This document shows, piece after piece, positions 9,115-15,194 of a DNA stretch of 28,400 nucleotides. Position 1 is the stretch's first letter, and every line of letters begins with the position of its first letter. The translations under genes and the position numbers were made by a program. The notes below the pieces were generated by a model. The model saw only the letters and a list, made by a program, of their open reading frames with translations. It did not search any database and was not told the origin of the DNA. The DNA lies in IMG/VR virus record IMGVR_UViG_3300032087_002115, positions 1 through 28,400 of that record; one strand, 5' to 3'. This stretch comes from a virus.

Positions 9115-9492
9115 CTATTTACGCTTATCTTCGCGTGATCCATCCAGATACAGAATTGCTTGTTCTAACACAACTGCGCGATCTTTAGCATATCCTAACA
9201 TTAAATTACAGTCATGGCACAAAAGTCCACGAATGTTTTTGGTTTCGTGGCAGTGATCTAATACATATTTGTTTGATCGGTTACTTGATCGCGATCTAAG
9301 GTCTATGCTTATATCAATACTACATATAGCACACTTTTGATCTTGTGCCTCCCATCTTTCTTTCAAGTCCTTGTAAGTAATACGGTATACAGTTTGTAAA
9401 TGATGGCAACGATTGCAATAGCTACGGTGGCCCGTAAACTTGGCGACTTCTCTTTCGAGGCCGCAACGATTGCACATCTTGGTTTCTACCAC
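9115..9492 (-). CDS. HNH endonuclease, endonuclease VII family
   Basis: The 125-residue protein has Cys pairs at 7/10 and 26/29, zinc ligands at 54/57, an LDHCHETKNIRGLLCHDCN motif at 78-96 and a following LG. These are the Zn-binding betaBetaAlpha core and the catalytic His of T4 endonuclease VII-type resolvases. Such HNH proteins often sit beside terminase and portal genes and cut branched or concatemeric DNA to help packaging. A free homing-type HNH enzyme is the alternative. It starts at a GTG (9492); an ATG six codons in (9477) is possible. It is separated from the terminase by a terminator, so it may head the portal transcript. Confidence 0.85.
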   Translation of the reverse strand: MVETKMCNRCGLEREVAKFTGHRSYCNRCHHLQTVYRITYKDLKERWEAQDQKCAICSIDISIDLRSRSSNRSNKYVLDHCHETKNIRGLLCHDCNLMLGYAKDRAVVLEQAILYLDGSREDKRK

Positions 9493-9527
9493 TTACGCAC
9501 CCCATCCCGTGGACGTAAGAATAAGAT

Positions 9528-9549
9528 ATTACAGGTTAATTCGTGTAAT
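9528..9549. promoter_or_regulatory. Short inverted repeat upstream of HNH/portal unit
   Basis: Six-base arms ATTACA and TGTAAT are separated by 10 bases. They lie between the terminase terminator and the HNH gene, where a promoter for the portal transcript would be needed. It could be an operator. I do not see a convincing -35/-10 pair, so the call is weak. Confidence 0.25.
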
Positions 9550-9550
9550 T

Positions 9551-9585
9551 AAAAGGGGGTCGATGTATCGCGCCCACCGACCCCC
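9551..9585 (-). terminator. Intrinsic terminator after the large terminase gene
   Basis: Perfect 8-bp arms (9555-9562 and 9578-9585, GGGGGTCG paired with CGACCCCC) enclose a 15-nt loop. In the minus-strand transcript they are followed by TTTT and AATT. It lies about 100 nt after the terminase stop and would separate recombinase/terminase from the HNH/portal unit. Confidence 0.65.
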
Positions 9586-9593
9586 AGTAAACA

Positions 9594-9630
9594 GCGAATA
9601 AGGGAAAGGAGAGGAGGAAACCCTATTCGC
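9594..9630 (-). other. Second hairpin after the terminase gene
   Basis: Arms 9594-9604 and 9621-9630 pair over 10 bp with one bulged base around a 16-nt purine/pyrimidine-asymmetric loop. It stands just before the terminator in the minus-strand transcript. It may stabilise the 3' end of the terminase message. Confidence 0.45.
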
Positions 9631-9684
9631 GCCGCTCTACCCTAACCAGAGGAGCAAATTGACTTATACAACTATTATATAATA

Positions 9685-11181
9685 TCACACAACCCCTCTT
9701 ATATTTCTTCGTAATGGACCTCTATTTGCGGCAGATAACGAATACCCATGCAAGGCTGTCGCAACATCTGTTGCTAAACACAGACATAGTGCATCGGCTT
9801 TGTCTGGGCTGCCTAGACCGCGCTTCTTCATACTCTCTTTACTCTCGACTTGCATCTTACCAGACGAGGTAAAACTGTATCGCGGCGCGGCAAGTTCCGC
9901 AAAAAGCATCTCATCATTCGGAATTTTAACATCACGGTTAGCTAACCAAGCCTTGGCCTTAAACCACAGTTCGGCGCGTAAATTAGCGTATGTTCCTTTC
10001 ATCGCAGGGCTTTCCGCTACGTTAATCCCTCTAGCGGGTAGCCCTAATTCACGCAAACGGTCTAATACACCCGCGCCCAAACCAATACTATCGACGAGTA
10101 TTTCGACAGGTTGCTTACTGGGTGGCAGAGCTTCATACTCCGCTACGACCGCGCCGGTTAGTTGCATAAGATCCAAACCTTTCCATGTTTGGATTTCTTC
10201 GACGACTAGGCCGCGACGTTTAGCTAGGGCGCTAGCATCGCTACCCATACGCGCAACGTCTAGGCCCCACACAGACGCGGCATTCTCGTTCACGCCAAGA
10301 TCTCGGTGCATAGCCGCTTCTATCAATTCGACAGGAATAACCGTATCTTCTTCGCGTGGTGGGAAGTTACCAAGAACACGCACATGGTAAGCAGGGCTGT
10401 CTTCACCATACCGCAGCTTCATTTCCTTAACAAAGTCATCAGCCACACGCGGACTATCGAGGCACGATACATGAAAAGTCTTCCATTCGCCGCGCAATCG
10501 GTTGTGCGTATCGTAGAACATTCCTGTATTTCTGGTCGGGTTGCCTAGTAATAGCGTTGTCGCGTTATGGCCCGACATAGAACCCGACGCCGCCTCAAAA
10601 ACACTCTCTGGCACACCCGAAGCCTCGTCTGCTACCAGCAACACATTATCCGAGTGAATACCTTGTAGCGCTTCAGGCGTTTCTGCACGGGATGTACGCG
10701 CAGAGATAAAGGCTTCTGTACGCGAGGCTTTCAGTTCGATACGGTCGTTTTTAACTTCGACAAGCGTTTTTAACACATCGGGCAGTTCACCAACCCATCG
10801 CTTGAGTTCCGCGAACATAGCATCAAACAACTGACTAGAGGTTGGCGCTGTCACGACAACTTTGACAGGATAGCGCGTCAAAAAGTAATGTAACATCGCC
10901 CAGGATGCCGCTGTAGACTTTCCGACACCGTGGCCAGAACGAACCGATATACGCCTGTGGCCTTGACTAATCGCGTCTAAAAACTTGCTTTGCCAAGGAT
11001 CAGGGCGCACACGCAAGATGTCTCTGACAAAACCCGTCGGATCATCTTTATACTTCTTCAAGAATTCTAAAAAGAAGTTTGGCTGTTGCTGGCTGCTTTC
11101 CGACAAAATATCGGCAGCTTCTTTCGCGGCCTTAGCCGCGCGAGACGGGTTCTTTGTTTTAATCTTACGACTAGACGCCAT
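9685..11181 (-). CDS. terL: Terminase large subunit, P22/Sf6-like
   Basis: The 498-residue packaging motor has an N-terminal ATPase domain and a C-terminal RNase H-like nuclease. The Walker A motif is GHGVGKST at 83-90, Walker B with catalytic Glu is LLVADE at 181-186, and the coupling motif is LLGNPT at 211-216. Nuclease acidic residues are D308 (GLDVARMGSD), D364 (ILVDSIG) and D460/D463 (SPDKADAL). The length is normal and all key residues are present. The Shine-Dalgarno AAAGGAG precedes the ATG, which overlaps the recombinase gene by 11 nt. The small subunit is not beside it: it lies on the other strand at 14612. Confidence 0.95.
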   Translation of the reverse strand: MASSRKIKTKNPSRAAKAAKEAADILSESSQQQPNFFLEFLKKYKDDPTGFVRDILRVRPDPWQSKFLDAISQGHRRISVRSGHGVGKSTAASWAMLHYFLTRYPVKVVVTAPTSSQLFDAMFAELKRWVGELPDVLKTLVEVKNDRIELKASRTEAFISARTSRAETPEALQGIHSDNVLLVADEASGVPESVFEAASGSMSGHNATTLLLGNPTRNTGMFYDTHNRLRGEWKTFHVSCLDSPRVADDFVKEMKLRYGEDSPAYHVRVLGNFPPREEDTVIPVELIEAAMHRDLGVNENAASVWGLDVARMGSDASALAKRRGLVVEEIQTWKGLDLMQLTGAVVAEYEALPPSKQPVEILVDSIGLGAGVLDRLRELGLPARGINVAESPAMKGTYANLRAELWFKAKAWLANRDVKIPNDEMLFAELAAPRYSFTSSGKMQVESKESMKKRGLGSPDKADALCLCLATDVATALHGYSLSAANRGPLRRNIRGVV

Positions 11182-11848
11182 GTTGTTCTCCTTTCACAAT
11201 ACGGCTTACGGTAACATGGCTTAGTTTAATACCATGCCTTTTGCCGACAATCTTCACTATGTCGCGATAGCTGTATCCTTTCAAGCGGGCTGCTTTGATT
11301 GTCACAATCGCGTCCTGCTCATCGGGATCTTCACGAAGTCGCGCATTACGGCCTGTGCCAGATACCGAATACCCAAAGGGTACTTCACCGCCTAGAAAAC
11401 CTCCTTGGTTTCTTTTAGCACGACGACCCGACAACACACGCTCTTTTATACGCCTACGCTCTTCACCACTAAACACGGCCATGATCTCTAGCATGAAGCG
11501 ACCGTTCGGGTTGCTTTTATCCATGACGTTGCCGTAGCCGTTAATAATTAAGTTGATACCGGCCTCTTCCCAATCACCTATGACGTTCAGTGCGTCCCTG
11601 GCGTCACGGAACATTCGGTCGAGTTTAGAAACAATCACAGTGTCGCCTTTACGAAGGAACGCAAGTGTCTTGCCTTGCTCTCGGCGAAAAAGAGGGACCG
11701 CACCCGACACGCCTTTTTCTTCAAGAAGAGCGGTAAGCTCTAAATCATGCGTCAACGCAATGCCCTCTATTTGGCGCGCTTGATCTTCTAAACTTGTGTT
11801 CTCTACCTGGTCTTCTGTTGAGACGCGAGTGTATCCATAAACAGCCAT
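11171..11848 (-). CDS. Serine recombinase, resolvase/invertase family
   Basis: The 225-residue protein has the catalytic serine at S10 (YTRVSTEDQ), the conserved SKLDRMFRD motif at 74-82 and the long E-helix region near 118-145. It also has a Recombinase-like GGEVPFGY segment and a C-terminal helix-turn-helix at about 191-219. Its length fits a small resolvase or invertase rather than a large serine integrase. The ATG at 11848 has AAGGAGA at the right distance; an upstream extension to 11896 lacks support. It could invert DNA, resolve concatemers or integrate the phage. Related 28-bp elements occur in its leader and 3.3 kb away, and a shortened inverted copy lies at 12117-12144. Confidence 0.9.
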   Translation of the reverse strand: MAVYGYTRVSTEDQVENTSLEDQARQIEGIALTHDLELTALLEEKGVSGAVPLFRREQGKTLAFLRKGDTVIVSKLDRMFRDARDALNVIGDWEEAGINLIINGYGNVMDKSNPNGRFMLEIMAVFSGEERRRIKERVLSGRRAKRNQGGFLGGEVPFGYSVSGTGRNARLREDPDEQDAIVTIKAARLKGYSYRDIVKIVGKRHGIKLSHVTVSRIVKGEQHGV

Positions 11849-11870
11849 AACAATCTCCTTTTTCAATACA

Positions 11871-11898
11871 TAACGCCTTAACAAGCACTGTAACACTA
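11871..11898 (+). repeat. Element A (28 bp, paired with element B)
   Basis: The element reads TAACGCCTTAAC, eight variable bases, then TAACACTA. The same 12 + 8 bases at the same spacing recur at 15165-15192 in the same orientation. It lies in the leader of the recombinase gene, just downstream of a TATAAT box. It could be an operator or a recombination site. Confidence 0.7.
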
Positions 11899-11910
11899 AT
11901 CAATAGAAAA

Positions 11911-11916
11911 ATTATA
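11911..11916 (-). promoter_or_regulatory. Possible -10 box for the recombinase gene
   Basis: The minus strand reads TATAAT here, about 60 nt before the recombinase start. No good -35 box is seen at 16-18 nt, so an activator or another signal would be needed. Element A lies immediately downstream and would be transcribed. Confidence 0.35.
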
Positions 11917-12018
11917 AAATTTTTTGGCAGGCGTAGGGCCTAAGAAGCGGGGGCAGGGTGGGGGTTTTCTAGGAAAAATCGGTATCTGTCACGTTATATA
12001 TATACTACTCCCCTGGCT

Positions 12019-12036
12019 GGCGCCCCACGGGGGGCC
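12019..12036. other. G/C-rich hairpin
   Basis: GGCGCCCC and GGGGGGCC arms can fold with one mismatch over a very short loop. It is followed by a perfect 10-bp palindrome at 12047-12056 (GCCGATCGGC). No T-run follows, and the function is unknown. Confidence 0.4.
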
Positions 12037-12116
12037 CAAACGCATCGCCGATCGGCTGATCTGCCAAAAAACCCACACACAAAACATCCTTAAAATTCAA
12101 TTAGTTACTATACGAG

Positions 12117-12144
12117 CTAGAGGCCGATCTAGTGTTAAGGCGTT
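12117..12144 (-). repeat. Element C, shortened inverted copy of element B
   Basis: On the minus strand this reads AACGCCTTAACACTAGA followed by TCGGCCTCTAG. It matches the B region (15166-15214) if two blocks, of 12 and about 9 bases, are removed from B. The first block is bounded by a repeated TAAC, which suggests slippage or recombination. The left part, CTAGA-6 nt-TCTAG, is itself an inverted repeat. B and C are in opposite orientation and bound the plus-strand block. Confidence 0.55.
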
Positions 12145-12161
12145 TTAGCAAGCTAACAAAA

Positions 12162-12216
12162 CCGGCAGAGGCGCTAAGGCCCGCACCCGCCTCGCTGTTT
12201 TTTTCGGCGGGTTTTT
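12162..12216 (+). terminator. Two overlapping intrinsic terminator hairpins
   Basis: The first hairpin pairs 12163-12173 with 12188-12197 (10 bp with one bulged A) and is followed by seven T at 12198-12204. The second pairs CCCGCC (12186-12191) with GGCGGG (12206-12211) and is followed by TTTTT. They share bases, so only one can form at a time. No plus-strand gene lies upstream in this region, so the transcript they end is unidentified. Confidence 0.6.
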
Positions 12217-12236
12217 GCTTTTTTTTGAGGTAAAGG

Positions 12237-12265
12237 TTGACAGGACATACCGTCCTATTTAAAAA
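12237..12265 (+). promoter_or_regulatory. Promoter of the small-gene operon with an operator-like repeat
   Basis: A perfect -35 box TTGACA (12237-12242) is followed, after exactly 17 nt, by TAAAAA as -10 (12260-12265). The spacer contains an inverted repeat AGGAC-5 nt-GTCCT (12242-12256), a likely operator position. Transcription would start near 12272 and reach the first gene at 12295. Confidence 0.6.
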
Positions 12266-12294
12266 GGGGTTTAGTTAATAAGGAGAAACTAACA

Positions 12295-12633
12295 ATGTCA
12301 GACAACTGTAAAGAGCAACTACTAAAGCAATGCCAGATGATCGCTAAACAGATCGAAACGGGCGATTATGACTTTGACGCTAACTACAGCGATGATGAAG
12401 GCCCCAACGCATATGATTACTTAAGCGACGCACTAGAAATAGAATATGTACGCGACAGTCAAGGCAACTATCGCGGCGCGATTGTGTTGGTTGCATTCGG
12501 TGGCCCTAACATTTGGATTGATACTTATTGGAAAGAAGTGCGCGGCGCATGGTGGGGCGATCGTTGCACAGTTTCTTATCATCGCGATGAATTAGGCTTG
12601 GATGATGCCTTAGCGGAATTGATGAGCTGTTAA
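12295..12633 (+). CDS. Small phage protein of unknown function
   Basis: The 112-residue acidic protein has a hydrophobic beta segment, IVLVAFGGPNIWIDTYWKEV, followed by GAWWGDRC. Similar GGPN-W-DT patterns occur in small phage and plasmid proteins of unknown function. It is the first gene after the 12237 promoter, with AAGGAGA eight bases before its ATG. It is likely an early gene. Confidence 0.75.
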   Translation: MSDNCKEQLLKQCQMIAKQIETGDYDFDANYSDDEGPNAYDYLSDALEIEYVRDSQGNYRGAIVLVAFGGPNIWIDTYWKEVRGAWWGDRCTVSYHRDELGLDDALAELMSC

Positions 12634-12659
12634 GCAATCGCCTTCACTACTTAGCGTCT

Positions 12660-12687
12660 CAATGGCGCTAGGTAGCATTGGCCATTG
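12660..12687 (+). other. Intergenic inverted repeat
   Basis: CAATGGC (12660-12666) and GCCATTG (12681-12687) can pair over a 14-nt loop between two operon genes. No T-run follows. It may be a processing or stability element. Confidence 0.35.
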
Positions 12688-12709
12688 CGTCAGATAAGGA
12701 GAAACTAAA

Positions 12710-12997
12710 ATGCTATACGGAGTTGAAATAAATGAATGGGGCGATACGACGCCGCTAACTTCTGACCGTCGGAAGGCAATGCAAAAGGCGAGACGTTTAG
12801 CCATAAAAAGAGATAAAAGCGAAGATGAAGATTCTTCCTTTACTTATCTTTTAACTTTTGCGGATTGGCGGGCGGAGGGCGAGCCGAACAACGCTCACAA
12901 TGCAATAGGGCAAATGGTCTATGTCGCTTCGACTACGTTTGGCCGCGATAATGCATGGATTGATTGGAAAGACGGGATAACAGAGGAGGACTATTAA
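12710..12997 (+). CDS. Small phage protein, paralogue of the next gene
   Basis: The 95-residue protein begins MLYGVEINEWGDTTPLTSDR and has a basic helix (RRKAMQKARRLAIKR) and a C-terminal LLTFADW, then NNAHNAIGQ. The next gene shares this frame of motifs: MLYG, PL-DR-A-ARR, LTF-D and NN-NAIG. It is probably an old tandem duplicate. The function is not recognised. AAGGAGAAACTAAA precedes the ATG, the same ribosome binding cassette used by other genes of the operon. It ends in a TAATG overlap with the paralogue. Confidence 0.75.
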   Translation: MLYGVEINEWGDTTPLTSDRRKAMQKARRLAIKRDKSEDEDSSFTYLLTFADWRAEGEPNNAHNAIGQMVYVASTTFGRDNAWIDWKDGITEEDY

Positions 12998-13383
12998 TGT
13001 TGTATGGTATAAACGCAGATGGCAGAGACTACGTTAGCCCCCTTTCAGCAGACAGGAAGGCGGTCCTCGCAGAAGCTCGCCGCAGAGTGCGACAGCTAGC
13101 CGAGGAACGCGCTGAGTCGCTTGGATGGGACGGCACGGCTCACGTAGAAGTCTTAACTTTCTACGACACTGAAACGCAAGGCAAGCGCAACAACTTCGAC
13201 AACGCCATAGGCGGGTTTACAGTTCAAGGTAAGCTAGACTTGCACAACTGGGAATTTCACTCTCAAGTTGGGAGCGCATGGGGAGACGTAGAGGACAGAT
13301 ACGTTGCCGACCCAACCCACTCAGACGTTAACCCAAGAGTGGCGCGTTTCAACCGCCTATACCCTAGCTTGGCTCGTAACTGA
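12997..13383 (+). CDS. Small phage protein, paralogue of the previous gene
   Basis: The 128-residue protein starts MLYGINADGRDYVSPLSADR. It shares with the preceding protein the MLYG start, the PL(S/T)-DR-A-ARR helix, an LTF-D strand and NN-DNAIG. It adds an acidic C-terminal extension of about 35 residues. The ATG at 12997 was chosen over an upstream start at 12964 because it aligns with the paralogue, overlaps the previous stop (TAATG) and has AGGAGG before it. The function is unknown. Confidence 0.72.
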   Translation: MLYGINADGRDYVSPLSADRKAVLAEARRRVRQLAEERAESLGWDGTAHVEVLTFYDTETQGKRNNFDNAIGGFTVQGKLDLHNWEFHSQVGSAWGDVEDRYVADPTHSDVNPRVARFNRLYPSLARN

Positions 13384-13409
13384 CCCAACTTTAACAAAGG
13401 AGAACTAAA

Positions 13410-13532
13410 ATGTTAAAAGAAGTACTTTTTGCCCTACTTATGGGTTTTGGCGGACTAACTATCGCCTTGTTGATCTTGCAATCGCAAGAGCTGTACAAGG
13501 CGTGGAAGATTGAGAAAGAAAGAAGAGGATAG
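13410..13532 (+). CDS. Tiny membrane protein, 40 residues
   Basis: This 40-residue protein begins MLKEVLFALLMGFGGLTIAL and has one predicted transmembrane helix (about residues 4-24) and a basic, charged C-terminal tail. The start has AAAGGAG upstream, close to the operon cassette. A role at the host inner membrane is likely, but nothing identifies it. Holin-like or superinfection-related functions cannot be told apart. Confidence 0.55.
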   Translation: MLKEVLFALLMGFGGLTIALLILQSQELYKAWKIEKERRG

Positions 13533-13535
13533 GTA

Positions 13536-13682
13536 ATGACTAAACAAGAGAAAAAACCTAATCGGCATGGATACAATGCTAAATCTGTAGATGAAGCAAT
13601 AAACGCATCTAATAGGCATAGACGGCGCATCAGTAAAAAAGAGGCACGTCTTATTCACGCACTATTGAAGGGAAGAGGTTAA
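13536..13682 (+). CDS. Tiny basic protein, 48 residues
   Basis: The 48-residue protein begins MTKQEKKPNRHGYNAKSVDE and has a basic stretch (NRHRRRISKKEARL) that could bind nucleic acid. It starts 3 nt after the previous stop, with AGAGGA upstream. No family is recognised. Confidence 0.5.
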   Translation: MTKQEKKPNRHGYNAKSVDEAINASNRHRRRISKKEARLIHALLKGRG

Positions 13683-13685
13683 ACT

Positions 13686-13916
13686 ATGTTTGAAGTAAAT
13701 GTGAGAGACTATAGCAACGGGAGCGATTGCCCTACTGTTGGAAGTAAAGAATGGTGCGGCGATGCTTTCAAGCGTTCACTGTCAGAGCAGAAAGGGAAGC
13801 ACGTCGTAAACACAGATAAAGGCGAAGTTTTCGGTTTTCCATCTATGGAAAATGCCAGAAGATTTGCGGATCGTATCAATTCGCAATGTCGTGAACTTGT
13901 AGCTCGAATAGATTAA
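13686..13916 (+). CDS. Small phage protein of unknown function
   Basis: The 76-residue soluble protein begins MFEVNVRDYSNGSDCPTVGS. Its C-terminal helix has FPSMENARRFADRINSQCRE. It follows the previous gene by 3 nt, with AGAGG as Shine-Dalgarno. The pattern of a strand, a loop and a helix does not match a family I know. Confidence 0.65.
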   Translation: MFEVNVRDYSNGSDCPTVGSKEWCGDAFKRSLSEQKGKHVVNTDKGEVFGFPSMENARRFADRINSQCRELVARID

Positions 13917-13930
13917 AAGGAGAAACTAGG

Positions 13931-14194
13931 ATGATTAAAGCATACGTTGACTTTAAGCATGGAAACCAGGTTTCGCGCATTGAAGCTTATGGCGGCACAT
14001 CACCGCAAGCAAGAAAAGCACTTGAACGTGGCCTTGCAAAAATGAGCCAAGAAAAGGGTTTGCCCGATGATTGGTATATTGACCACGGCGGGATTAAAAC
14101 AATGTTCTTCACGTTTGGAGAATGTCATTTGAACAATAAATTTTTAACATCAAAAAGGAGCCAAGAAAATGATGAACGCCGCATGGGGTATTAA
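13931..14194 (+). CDS. Small phage protein of unknown function
   Basis: The 87-residue protein begins MIKAYVDFKHGNQVSRIEAY and has a helix around PQARKALERGLAKMSQEKG and a DWYIDHGGI segment. AAAAGGAGAAACT precedes the ATG (operon cassette). Its 3' end overlaps the regulator gene by 26 nt, and the regulator's Shine-Dalgarno lies inside it. The function is not recognised. Confidence 0.65.
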   Translation: MIKAYVDFKHGNQVSRIEAYGGTSPQARKALERGLAKMSQEKGLPDDWYIDHGGIKTMFFTFGECHLNNKFLTSKRSQENDERRMGY

Positions 14195-14519
14195 CGACCG
14201 TACAGACTATCGTGCTTGCGAAGATCAAGAGTTGATAGATGAAGCAAAAGAAAACCCGACCGCAGAACTTGCGATAGCATTAGGCGAGCGTTTAGAAGAT
14301 ACGCTCTTTAAATTTGAATTCGAAGAAAGGGGACGCTGGAGCATGACAAGCGAAGAGTTTAAGAGAAAACGCGTTGAATTAAACTGGAGACAAAAAGACG
14401 CGGCAGAGGCGTTATGCGTTACTGAGCGAACGGTGCGACGATATGAGGCGGGAGAGGTAGACATTCCCGAACCCGTTGCGAAACTGTTCGACATGGTCTC
14501 GGCCTCGGCGCTCGACTAA
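14169..14519 (+). CDS. XRE/Cro-type DNA-binding protein with extra N-terminal domain
   Basis: The 116-residue protein has two parts. Residues 12-45 (YRACEDQELIDEAKENPTAE and on) form a helical domain seen alone in other small phage proteins. Residues 60-116 are a helix-turn-helix of the Cro/CI type (FKRKRVELNWRQKDAAEAL, then TERTVRRYEAGE). It probably represses or activates phage promoters and would be encoded in its own target operon. The operator-like repeat at 12242-12256 and elements A-C are candidate sites, an inference from proximity. AAGGAG lies nine bases before the ATG. Confidence 0.75.
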   Translation: MMNAAWGINDRTDYRACEDQELIDEAKENPTAELAIALGERLEDTLFKFEFEERGRWSMTSEEFKRKRVELNWRQKDAAEALCVTERTVRRYEAGEVDIPEPVAKLFDMVSASALD

Positions 14520-14541
14520 CCAAAAAAACAAGCAATAAATT

Positions 14542-14575
14542 GACGGGCTGGCCTAATGGCTGGCCCGTCTTTATA
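14542..14575 (+). terminator. Intrinsic terminator before the small terminase gene
   Basis: A 12-bp stem (14542-14553 with 14558-14569, two G-U pairs) closes a TAAT tetraloop and is followed by TTTATATT. It ends the small-gene operon after the regulator and leaves only about 37 nt before the small terminase start. Terminase expression would need read-through or its own promoter. Confidence 0.8.
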
Positions 14576-14611
14576 TTGGCGGGCTCTCAAGCAACCCTAA
14601 AAGGATTTGAC

Positions 14612-15160
14612 ATGGCTGGACATATTAAACGGCGCACAATAGCAAGCAATCTCGATAAGGTAGGAGAAACGGCCTTGCTGGAGAAGATTGCGAGCGGGTC
14701 GACAATGGCGGGCCTTGCGCGTGAATTGAACATCAGCAACCTATCGCTTTACCATTGGGTCAAGAAAGACCCTGACCGACAAGAACGCTTTAGGCAAGCA
14801 CGGGCGCTGGCGGCTGATGCGTGGGCCGAAGAATGCTTGGACATTGCAGATCAATCAGACGGGGTATCGGCAAACGCAGATCGCTTGCGGGTCGAAACCA
14901 GGAAATGGCTTGCGGGCGTGACTAATCCTGACAAGTACAAATCCGCGCCCACACAAACGGCAGTTCAAGTGAACGTCAATCAGATGCACCTCGACGCTCT
15001 TAAACAATTAAGCGCTGGCAATGATGTTGCAGAACCAGTGGAAGTAATCACTGCACCGATCAAGCAAGTATCCTCATCAAATCTCGATGTGGATGACTTG
15101 CCCGATCCGAACAGCAACGACATTGACGATGTTAACGACATCAACAATCTGCTCAAATAG
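14612..15160 (+). CDS. terS: Terminase small subunit, Sf6-like
   Basis: The 182-residue protein recognises the packaging site and recruits the large subunit. A helix-turn-helix lies at about 22-52 (GSTMAGLARELNISNLSLY). The family motif RLRVETRKWLAG is at 91-102, followed by NPDKYK. The C-terminus is acidic and Asn/Asp-rich. The frame is open from 14540, but that part is the terminator hairpin. The ATG at 14612 with AAGGA upstream fits the family. It lies on the opposite strand, 3.4 kb from terL, which is unusual for a normally adjacent pair. Its stop lies at the edge of the iteron region, which may be its DNA target. Confidence 0.8.
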   Translation: MAGHIKRRTIASNLDKVGETALLEKIASGSTMAGLARELNISNLSLYHWVKKDPDRQERFRQARALAADAWAEECLDIADQSDGVSANADRLRVETRKWLAGVTNPDKYKSAPTQTAVQVNVNQMHLDALKQLSAGNDVAEPVEVITAPIKQVSSSNLDVDDLPDPNSNDIDDVNDINNLLK

Positions 15161-15164
15161 GCGT

Positions 15165-15192
15165 TAACGCCTTAACGGACACGGTAACACTA
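15165..15192 (+). repeat. Element B (28 bp, paired with element A)
   Basis: TAACGCCTTAAC, eight variable bases, then TAACACTA, as in element A (11871-11898). It starts inside a perfect 12-bp palindrome (GGCGTTAACGCC, 15160-15171) that overlaps the terS stop codon. It runs straight into the first GGACGCTTA iteron. Confidence 0.7.
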
Positions 15193-15194
15193 GA

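Larger units (their letters stand above)
11849..12294. other. Non-coding control region
   Basis: This 446-base stretch separates the minus-strand recombinase from the plus-strand small-gene operon. I find no credible gene in it. It holds a TATAAT box for the recombinase, repeat element A, a G/C-rich hairpin, a perfect 10-bp palindrome (12047-12056), element C, two overlapping plus-strand terminator hairpins and a strong plus-strand promoter. Each is listed separately. Confidence 0.7.

Noticed and set aside
9105-9143. N-terminal extension of the portal gene to an ATG at 9143
   Set aside because: It would overlap the HNH gene end and lacks a Shine-Dalgarno, while the ATG at 9104 has a good one.
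11924-12148. A 74-codon plus-strand frame in the control region
   Set aside because: It has a TTG start with no Shine-Dalgarno, runs through hairpins and element C, and encodes no recognisable pattern.
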